Assembly: GCA_023250775.1 (NCBI GenBank)
Contig: JAHFAA010000320.1
Location: 1 to 5,014 of the forward strand
DNA length: 5,014 nt
DNA from: Bdellovibrionales bacterium
GTDB taxonomy: Bacteria; Bdellovibrionota; Bacteriovoracia; Bacteriovoracales; Bacteriovoracaceae
Reading direction: 5' to 3'
In this document: positions 1 to 5,014 of the stretch, piece by piece
Layout: the number at the start of each line of letters is the position of its first letter
How positions within the stretch are numbered: the first letter of the stretch is position 1
Notes under the pieces: generated by a model
What the model was told of the DNA's origin: nothing
What the model saw: the letters and a program-made list of their open reading frames with translations, nothing else
Databases searched by the model: none
Position numbers and translations under genes: made by a program

Positions 1-919
1 CGGTAAAAAGCACGGGAGAGCCAAAAATGCCCGCCTCCAAAACGACAATGGACATGGCCTCTTGGCGCGAAGGAATTGCCAAAAGGTCAGCGGCCAAAAA
101 GGCATGACGTTTTTCATCGCCGCGTATCGCGCCAATAAAATGTACGCGATCCTGCAGATTTTCTTCGGTTGCAAGTTCCTGTAGTTCAGCAAGAAGTCCT
201 TCATCTGGGCCGGCGATCACCAGATGAAAATCGGGAAATTCATTTTTTATTTTGCAAAAGGCCTTAAGAAGTAAGTCAGGGCCTTTGATTAAGTTGAGAC
301 GTCCCAGAAAGAAAATAAACGGCCTATCAACAAGATTGAATTTATTTCTAAATTTCTGCGCCTCTTCTTGGGATGGTGGATAATCGCAGCGGATGCCATT
401 AGGGATGACAATGACTTTCTTTTTTTCGACACCATAATTTATGAACTGAGGAATTTCATCTTCCGTGACGGCAATGCACAGATCAGCGTTTTGAATAATT
501 TTTTTACCGACGATCCAATTAAAGAATTTTTTCAAAATTTGCGATCGACCGAAGAGTGGCAAGGCGCCGGCAGGGCAAACCACGTAAGGACGCTTGTGCC
601 AACGTACCAGCAGATAGACCCAAACATTGAGAAGCGTCCAATGATTCATGATGTGAACGATATCCGCTTTTTTAACCAGAGAATTCACTCGAAACAAGAA
701 TGGTGCAGGAATATAAAATCTATCTATCAAGCAAGGCAAGGCCACAAGTTTAACATCTCTGAGGTACTGCCTTGTGTCTTCGGACAAAGCTATATCGGTA
801 CACAAAATCGTGCAATCGATCCCTTCATGCGCCAGGAAATAACTCATTTGCACAGTGCGCTCGGCAGTTCCACCGCCTACGCTTGGCTCAAGAATCTGAT
901 TTACGTTTAGAATATTCAA
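1..919 (-). CDS. GT4-family glycosyltransferase, TTG start, 3' end cut by window edge
   Basis: This is a GT-B fold glycosyltransferase that would transfer a sugar from a nucleotide-sugar donor to a growing glycan at the cytoplasmic face of the membrane. I translated the minus strand by hand: 306 codons run open from 919 to the left edge, with no stop. The N-terminus reads MNILNVNQILEPSVGGG, with the glycine-rich loop at residues 13-17 as in GT4 enzymes. The C-terminal donor-binding domain has GRLNLIKG (R207 and K212, the phosphate-contacting pair), then DRVHFIGAI near 257-265, and PSRQEAMSIVVLEAG at 283-297, which gives the EX7E motif with E287 and E295. About 60-90 residues of a normal 370-400 aa enzyme are missing. 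The start is TTG because an in-frame TAG lies only three codons upstream (at 929-931) and the family N-terminus begins exactly here. The gene overlaps the end of the epimerase gene by 32 nt, so translation is probably coupled. Donor and acceptor sugars cannot be told. Confidence 0.93.
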   Translation of the reverse strand, partial: MNILNVNQILEPSVGGGTAERTVQMSYFLAHEGIDCTILCTDIALSEDTRQYLRDVKLVALPCLIDRFYIPAPFLFRVNSLVKKADIVHIMNHWTLLNVWVYLLVRWHKRPYVVCPAGALPLFGRSQILKKFFNWIVGKKIIQNADLCIAVTEDEIPQFINYGVEKKKVIVIPNGIRCDYPPSQEEAQKFRNKFNLVDRPFIFFLGRLNLIKGPDLLLKAFCKIKNEFPDFHLVIAGPDEGLLAELQELATEENLQDRVHFIGAIRGDEKRHAFLAADLLAIPSRQEAMSIVVLEAGIFGSPVLFT

Positions 920-1853
920 TGTACCACTCTATAAATTGCCTAAGCTCACTTTGAAACGCAAATTCTCGTCGCCACCCAAATTTCTGAAGTTTAGTGATCT
1001 GAAATTTTCTGCGAGGATTGAGGTTAGACTTTTTTGCAGCTCGCAAGATCAAAGATAAGACCGAACCAGGACATATTGTTCTTGGAAAGGCATAGTCCGG
1101 TTTTTGTAAGATTTCTAATATTGTCTTTTCTACATATCTAAAATTATTTTCCTCAGCTTCGTCATCGGAAATTATAAAACGCTCGCCGTGTAAGGGACTT
1201 TGATAATCAATCAAAAAAACCATGGCCGAGACAACGTTATTCACACTGACAAGATTCATGGTGCGTTTGTTGTAGAGGCATGACTTCAGATAGTTTTTAT
1301 AATTAGACCCCGAGGCAAGATCATTAAAGAGCATCAACAAATTTTTTCCATGCTGTCCAAAAACACAAGTCGGGCGTAGAATAGTCAACTCAAGAGAATG
1401 ATCTTTCGTCTGCTCTAGGAGCGTATTTTCGATAGCACATTTCACTTTTTCATAATCATCAAAAGGACGATCCACCGTTTCTTCTGTAATATAATCTTCC
1501 ATGGCGCGGCCACAAATAACCGCGGTACTACAATGAACCAGCCGTTTGGCCTTTTTGCTCTTGCAAGCTTTCACGATATTCTTGCTGGCGAGCAAGTTGT
1601 CTTCGAGTGTCGCCTGACTTAGATACACCAGATTCACAACAATACTATTTTCAGTAATAAGTTTTTCCAGAGACTCAAGATCAAAGAGATCACCTTGAAT
1701 CACCGTATCTGAGTTCGAAGGAAGCGCACTCTTATGCGCCAAGAGTCTCACTCTTTGCGAACGAGAATGGAGCTTGTTTACCAGATGGCGCCCAATAAAA
1801 CCGGAGGCCCCAATAATAACAATATCTGATTGCATCTTATTTGCGATTGTCAT
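888..1853 (-). CDS. NAD-dependent epimerase/dehydratase (extended SDR)
   Basis: The product is a 321 aa cytoplasmic extended short-chain dehydrogenase, most likely acting on a nucleotide-sugar (epimerase, dehydratase or reductase). The Rossmann glycine motif is GASGFIG with G15, G18 and G21. An acidic GDLFD follows at 54-58, the active-site Ser/Thr is in HCST (S109/T110), and the catalytic YxxxK is Y134/K138 in DDYEKVK. LRPTCVFG at 159-166 matches the typical 'RP..vyG' segment. The usual 'HLAA' after the fourth strand is NLVY (74-77) here. Family and fold are clear; the substrate is not. The start is ambiguous. ATG at 1853 overlaps the upstream gene by 17 nt and has a weak GAG five bases before it. 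ATG at 1835 (residue 7) begins one base after the upstream stop and gives a more usual short lead into the glycine motif, but has no visible Shine-Dalgarno. The end overlaps the GT4 gene by 32 nt. Confidence 0.9.
   Translation of the reverse strand: MTIANKMQSDIVIIGASGFIGRHLVNKLHSRSQRVRLLAHKSALPSNSDTVIQGDLFDLESLEKLITENSIVVNLVYLSQATLEDNLLASKNIVKACKSKKAKRLVHCSTAVICGRAMEDYITEETVDRPFDDYEKVKCAIENTLLEQTKDHSLELTILRPTCVFGQHGKNLLMLFNDLASGSNYKNYLKSCLYNKRTMNLVSVNNVVSAMVFLIDYQSPLHGERFIISDDEAEENNFRYVEKTILEILQKPDYAFPRTICPGSVLSLILRAAKKSNLNPRRKFQITKLQKFGWRREFAFQSELRQFIEWYIEYSKRKSDS
924..930 (-). promoter_or_regulatory. Probable weak ribosome binding site of the TTG-started GT4 gene
   Basis: AGAGTGG on the minus strand precedes the TTG at 919 by four bases (seven from its GAG core). 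It is a partial Shine-Dalgarno match within the epimerase coding region. Together with the TTG start it suggests modest, coupled translation. Confidence 0.4.
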
Positions 1854-3198
1854 CAGTACTCATTAATAATTTTTTAAAATTGGCCAAATCATCCGCAGAC
1901 TGAATTTCCACTTTTGAAAAGCGATTCTTCATGATGAAGCGTCCCAGTTTTTGTCCGTACAATTGGCCATGACGAACCAGCTCGGGATAGACCACCATAC
2001 CAAGCCCTTTGTCCGTCACATGCAAAGGAGGTTTTTTCGAGCGGGGAATTTCTCCATCGTCGACACGCTCATTGTTTTCTGATTTCCAGGTGGCGTTAAA
2101 TTCTAAAAAGGCCGGAACAATGGAATCATACCCACGATTCAATAATTCCGAGATTAATTCACTGATTAATTTTTCTGGGCGAACTAAATAGTTTGGCTCC
2201 AAGGACACAAGCAAGTCAGGATGAATGCCGGCGCTTTCAAGCAGAGGAAGGCATTTTTCATAAAGCATACTCAAATCAATATATTCCTTGGACAGAGAGT
2301 GATCGCGCAGAAAGGGAACTAAGGCCCCGTACTTCAGCGCAATTTTCTTGATGGCCTCTGACTCGGTTAAAACAACTGTTTTCTTGATCAAGGAAAAACT
2401 TTTCGCATACTCGATCGTTTTTTGTAAAAGAACTTCTTGATACGCCTCAAGTTTGTCACCTTTGACGGGAATCAGCGCCACGATTTCCATTTTTTCAGGA
2501 CTGATTCGGCCGTGGCCGGCCTCATTTTTCACGAAGGTAAATTGCTCCATGACTTCAAGTGTGCTGGCGGCCCTTGACTCACTTCCTCCATGGTGAATGC
2601 CATGATGATGGTAAACGGCGGCGTCAGGTGTATATTTTAAGAAGTATCCTTGTTTTAAAACCTCTGCGGCCCAAATGCGGTCTTCAATATTCGTGACATT
2701 ATTATCAAAGGGAATTTGCTTCCAAACTGATCTCTTGATGGCACTATTGGCATTATGAAAGAAGCTGTCTTTTTTCTGAATTTTTTCATCAAGCCCAAAG
2801 GTGATAAGAAGATCACGTTTATCTTGGGCAGCAGTAAAGCTCATGGGAAGTTGACGACCATATACCCCGGCAATTTTTTCGTCAGCCAGCGCCTTCACTA
2901 AATTTTCCAACCAGGTGTTATTTACGGGAATACAATGTCCCGATAGAAAAACTAAAATCTCGCCCTTTGAATGCTCGATTCCGAAATTGAGCGAATGACC
3001 GGGAAGATATTTTTCCAAATTCACAATTTTCACTGGAAATTTTGCGGCCTTCTGAGTTGTCCCGTCGGTGCTGAGATTATCCACCAGGATCACTTCAAAA
3101 TTTTTATAGGTCTGCTCATACACCGCTTCGAGACAGTGCTTAATCCATCGCTCTTCATTTTTACTTCTGATAATGATCGAAACCAAAGGTGCGTTCAT
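1837..3198 (-). CDS. Fusion protein: GT2 glycosyltransferase + degenerate NeuA-like cytidylyltransferase domain
   Basis: This 453 aa protein has two domains. Residues 4-225 are a GT-A fold GT2 glycosyltransferase: VSIIIRSKNEE opens the domain, VDNLSTDGT (39-47) is the nucleotide-binding strand, FLSGHCIP (84-91) sits where DXD is expected, FHNANSAIKR (147-156) follows, IEDRIWA (171-177) carries the ED acid pair, and a His-rich HHHGIHHGG lies at 197-205. Residues 237-440 follow the acylneuraminate cytidylyltransferase pattern: MEIVALIPVKGD for 'IPARxGSK', VVLTES for 'VSTDs', ALVPFLRD for 'a..pfLRp', LVSLEPNYLVRP for 'LQPTSPLR', and VEIQSADDL for 'IDIDt.eDL'. Key residues of that second family are changed, so CMP-sugar synthesis is doubtful. 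No membrane segment or signal peptide is seen. The start has a good ribosome binding site in the last codons of the Ldh_2 gene, from which it is separated by 3 nt. The product probably adds a sugar to a surface glycan; what the second domain does is unknown. Confidence 0.9.
   Translation of the reverse strand: MNAPLVSIIIRSKNEERWIKHCLEAVYEQTYKNFEVILVDNLSTDGTTQKAAKFPVKIVNLEKYLPGHSLNFGIEHSKGEILVFLSGHCIPVNNTWLENLVKALADEKIAGVYGRQLPMSFTAAQDKRDLLITFGLDEKIQKKDSFFHNANSAIKRSVWKQIPFDNNVTNIEDRIWAAEVLKQGYFLKYTPDAAVYHHHGIHHGGSESRAASTLEVMEQFTFVKNEAGHGRISPEKMEIVALIPVKGDKLEAYQEVLLQKTIEYAKSFSLIKKTVVLTESEAIKKIALKYGALVPFLRDHSLSKEYIDLSMLYEKCLPLLESAGIHPDLLVSLEPNYLVRPEKLISELISELLNRGYDSIVPAFLEFNATWKSENNERVDDGEIPRSKKPPLHVTDKGLGMVVYPELVRHGQLYGQKLGRFIMKNRFSKVEIQSADDLANFKKLLMSTDDNRK
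1879..2490 (-). other. Cytidylyltransferase-like domain of the fusion protein (residues 237-440), catalytic motifs eroded
   Basis: This is a sub-region of the fusion gene. Compared with CMP-sialic acid synthetases as I know the family, the CTP-binding loop 'PARGGSKGIPGKN' is replaced by PVKGDKLEAYQ (244-254). That loop appears about ten residues shorter and lacks the signature Arg, the GSK and the KN. The 'QPTSP' glutamine is Glu (E334), and the C-terminal Asp pair that binds magnesium ('IDID') reads E431 and Q433. The fold-defining strands and the closing 'DDL' helix (436-438) are kept. An in-frame ATG at 2490 sits exactly at the domain start, but no Shine-Dalgarno precedes it, so a separate internal translation product is possible but unsupported. 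Confidence 0.75.
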
Positions 3199-3201
3199 GA
3201 C

Positions 3202-4257
3202 TTAACCTCTTTTCGCTGTAGGTAGTGGCACATGCAGATCTTTCGCCAAACCTTCAAATTCTTTCCAGGTTACATCCAGCACTGGAATTCCTTGTTCTGA
3301 ACGTTTTTTCTTATGCAGCTTTTGCGGGTCTCCCGGACACATTACAGGCGCATTCCCTTTGGGAGGCTCCTGTCTTATTTCATCCATCATTGCTTTAAGT
3401 CGTTTTTTAAAATCACTCACCTCAGTAAACGCAGAAATGTTTATGGCCATAAAGAAATGGCCAAGATGACGATGCTCAGTGATGGGTGTTTTGTACATAC
3501 TGGAAATATTTTGGCCAAAAGGCATTTCGGTCAAGAGTGAACACAAAATTTCAATCATCATGGAAAGACCAAAACCTTTGTATCCGCCAATAGGATTAAG
3601 GGCGCGTGCCAGCTTGGGGTCAATGACGGCATCTCCATTTTCATCAACCGCCCATCCCTCCTGGAGATTTTGATCTTGGGAGGCGCTAATCATCACTTGG
3701 TTCCAGCTAATCGTGGTGGTTGCCATATCAAGGTAAAATGGTCCCTCGCCCTCGACAGGAGCACAAAAAGAAATAGGGTTCGTCCCAAAGAATGGTCGCT
3801 TGCCGTTGGCACTGAGCATGAGCGAATCCGCATGGGTAAAACTTAGGCCGATCATGTCTTGATAGGCGGCCTTGATGGCAAAAAATCCTGCGGCACCAAA
3901 ATGACTTGAATTGGCGACGGAGACAGCTCCGACACCAAATTCTTTTGCCAGCTCCATGGCCTTATTCATGGCCACAGTTCCGGAGTAGTGCCCAAAAGCA
4001 TGATCCGCATCTAAAACACCCGCACAATGGGATTTGAGATTCAATTCGCATTTCGGATTTAAATTAATACGACCATTTTTTGCAGCTCGCACATAGTGAG
4101 GCAGAAGCTTAACACCGTGAGAGTCGATCCCGAAAAGGGAGGTACTCGCGAGACCTTCGGCCACACTTGTCGCAGAATCGGCGCAGACACCGACCTTGCT
4201 TAAACAATCAAAAATAAAGCGATAGAGTTCTTCATATTTCACATAATGATTAGACAT
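3202..4257 (-). CDS. Ldh_2 family (malate/L-lactate/sulfolactate-type) NAD(P)-dependent oxidoreductase
   Basis: The 351 aa product belongs to the Ldh_2 superfamily, whose members interconvert 2-oxo acids and 2-hydroxy acids or related compounds using NAD(P) (malate, lactate, sulfolactate, ureidoglycolate). The length is normal for the family. Visible landmarks are GIDSHGVK with H47, the ANSSHFGAAGFFA segment with H119, FGTNPISFCAP (157-167), LDMATTTISW (176-185), GGYKGFGLSMM (224-234) and the C-terminal LGHFFMAINI (265-274). The family's 'GK' after the ATS segment is WNQ (185-187) here, which fits a divergent branch rather than a housekeeping malate or lactate dehydrogenase. The start overlaps the upstream oxidoreductase stop by 8 nt (ATGTCTAA) and has an AAGGA ribosome binding site eight bases before it. 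The position between a sugar oxidoreductase and a glycosyltransferase suggests a sugar-acid or sugar-linked hydroxy-acid substrate; this is inference. Confidence 0.93.
   Translation of the reverse strand: MSNHYVKYEELYRFIFDCLSKVGVCADSATSVAEGLASTSLFGIDSHGVKLLPHYVRAAKNGRINLNPKCELNLKSHCAGVLDADHAFGHYSGTVAMNKAMELAKEFGVGAVSVANSSHFGAAGFFAIKAAYQDMIGLSFTHADSLMLSANGKRPFFGTNPISFCAPVEGEGPFYLDMATTTISWNQVMISASQDQNLQEGWAVDENGDAVIDPKLARALNPIGGYKGFGLSMMIEILCSLLTEMPFGQNISSMYKTPITEHRHLGHFFMAINISAFTEVSDFKKRLKAMMDEIRQEPPKGNAPVMCPGDPQKLHKKKRSEQGIPVLDVTWKEFEGLAKDLHVPLPTAKRG
3206..3211 (-). promoter_or_regulatory. Ribosome binding site of the GT2 fusion gene
   Basis: AAGAGG on the minus strand lies seven bases upstream of the ATG at 3198. 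It is formed by the last Lys-Arg-Gly codons of the Ldh_2 gene, so the downstream gene depends on sequence inside its neighbour. It supports the chosen start. Confidence 0.75.
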
Positions 4258-5014
4258 TGAAAAAGTCCTTGATCAAATTCTGATTAATTGTCACCCATTT
4301 GCCGTCAGACTGAAGACTTTCGGACACAGCTTCGATTACTGAGGTTGAAACGACCGCATCGGAAAAAGTCGCGGTGTTTGAGTTCATTTTCCGCTCATGA
4401 CCGCCACTGGTACAATCTCTTAAAAACTGTCGGATCGATTTAGGCCCATAACCATCAATATAACTGCCATTTTCTTGATTAAATATTTTTGAAAAATAGG
4501 GGTTAACGTCTTCGATTCCTTGAGCATCAACCATTTGCAATCCACGATTTTTCTGATCACTTTCAATCCGGCCGCAGGTTCCGATCACTTTTATTTTTTG
4601 ATCTGACATGCTTGAGGTTTTATTTGAATCGATCCAGTTAGTAAGAAAAATTGAATTGAAATTTTTTCCATTCTTTGTCTGCCATAAAATATTTGCCTGG
4701 ATAGAATCATAAGTATCAATACCATTGGCAACCAACAGATTTTTTTGGCCGGTGGCAGAAACACGAATGGGGTGCGCTCCTGTCATATAGTAAATCAGAT
4801 CAACATAATGCACGCCTAGATATTGAAAAATATTTGTTTTCGCTGACCACTCTTTAAAAACGTTGAGGGGAATAAGCTGCTTTTGAGAATATTCCACGAG
4901 AACATAGAGGAGATCACCAATTCGATTATCGGCAAGAGCATCTTTCAGGAGTAGATTGGCCTCATCAAAACGCTTGTGAAATTCCACCGAGCCAAAAATA
5001 TTTTTCTGCTTGGC
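4250..5014 (-). CDS. Gfo/Idh/MocA family oxidoreductase, C-terminal part (5' end outside window)
   Basis: The visible 254 residues are the C-terminal, substrate-binding part of a Gfo/Idh/MocA oxidoreductase, enzymes that oxidise or reduce sugars and sugar nucleotides with NAD(P). The reading frame is open through the right edge (AKQKNIFGS precedes VEFHKRFDEAN), so the GTG at 4987 is not the start; the N-terminal Rossmann domain, roughly 110 residues, lies outside. Visible landmarks, numbered from the window edge: VEFHKRF with the conserved Lys at 14, the YLGVHYVDLIYYMTG helix with H69 and D72 at the active site, GIDTYDSIQA (98-107), and the SDQKIKVIGTCGRIESDQK segment (137-155). VNPYFSK and IDGYGPKSIRQF follow, and the usual closing helix with WVTI. 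The EKP-type lysine motif of many relatives lies, if present, in or near the missing part. The stop overlaps the start of the Ldh_2 gene by 8 nt. The substrate is unknown, probably a sugar intermediate of the glycan made by this locus. Confidence 0.9.
   Translation of the reverse strand, partial: AKQKNIFGSVEFHKRFDEANLLLKDALADNRIGDLLYVLVEYSQKQLIPLNVFKEWSAKTNIFQYLGVHYVDLIYYMTGAHPIRVSATGQKNLLVANGIDTYDSIQANILWQTKNGKNFNSIFLTNWIDSNKTSSMSDQKIKVIGTCGRIESDQKNRGLQMVDAQGIEDVNPYFSKIFNQENGSYIDGYGPKSIRQFLRDCTSGGHERKMNSNTATFSDAVVSTSVIEAVSESLQSDGKWVTINQNLIKDFFNV
4266..4270 (-). promoter_or_regulatory. Ribosome binding site of the Ldh_2 gene
   Basis: AAGGA on the minus strand lies eight bases upstream of the ATG at 4257, inside the coding end of the oxidoreductase gene. 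It supports the ATG at 4257 as the start and indicates coupled translation. Confidence 0.75.

Noticed and set aside
368..910. 180-codon open frame on the plus strand
   Set aside because: It lies wholly opposite the GT4 gene, whose motifs (GGG loop, R/K pair, EX7E) are clear. Its own translation shows no recognisable domain and it has no sensible neighbours on that strand.
2488..2490. Internal ATG at the start of the NeuA-like domain as a separate gene start
   Set aside because: No Shine-Dalgarno precedes it and the frame is continuous with the GT2 domain, so a fusion is the simpler reading. It remains noted within the domain entry.
2971..3225. Plus-strand open frame across the start of the GT2 fusion gene
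   Set aside because: It is a shadow of the GT2 coding sequence and spans the gene junction; no domain or convincing start is seen.
91..3524. Similar GGCCAAAA-AGGCAT stretches near 91 and 3513 as a repeat
   Set aside because: Short, imperfect and within unrelated codons of two genes; likely chance in A-rich coding sequence.
3313..3673. Two overlapping plus-strand open frames opposite the Ldh_2 gene
   Set aside because: Both are antisense to a well-conserved enzyme segment and show no family resemblance.
4985..4987. GTG as the true start of the Gfo/Idh/MocA gene
   Set aside because: The frame stays open to the window edge and the Rossmann domain is absent from the visible part, so the gene must begin further right.

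Overview
The window is a dense, single-direction stretch of a bacterial surface-polysaccharide (LPS O-antigen, capsule or glycoprotein glycan) biosynthesis locus. All five genes lie on the minus strand, so transcription runs from the right edge to the left edge. The first gene is cut by the right edge (5' end missing) and the last by the left edge (3' end missing). No junction has a real intergenic gap: three are overlaps of 8, 17 and 32 nt and one is a 3-nt spacer. I see no promoter, terminator, RNA gene, mobile element or CRISPR array. The sequence is moderately AT-rich and the gene types suggest a Gram-negative or other polysaccharide-coated bacterium. I cannot name the genus from this window.

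In order of transcription: (1) 5014-4250, the C-terminal two thirds of a Gfo/Idh/MocA-type NAD(P)-dependent sugar oxidoreductase. (2) 4257-3202, an Ldh_2 (malate/L-lactate/sulfolactate dehydrogenase superfamily) oxidoreductase. (3) 3198-1837, a two-domain protein with an N-terminal GT2 glycosyltransferase and a C-terminal domain that follows the fold pattern of acylneuraminate (CMP-sialic acid type) cytidylyltransferases but has lost their signature catalytic and metal-binding residues. (4) 1853-888, an extended SDR NAD-dependent epimerase/dehydratase. (5) 919-1, a GT4 glycosyltransferase that starts at a TTG codon inside the end of gene 4.

Taken together, two oxidoreductases and an SDR epimerase probably make or modify an unusual sugar, possibly a 2-keto sugar acid or nonulosonate-like residue, and two glycosyltransferases assemble it into a glycan. 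The pathway is inferred from gene families and context; no gene here fixes the sugar's identity. The most unusual item is the GT2/cytidylyltransferase-like fusion with its eroded nucleotide-binding loop. The pairing of Ldh_2 and Gfo/Idh/MocA enzymes just upstream of it is the next most interesting.
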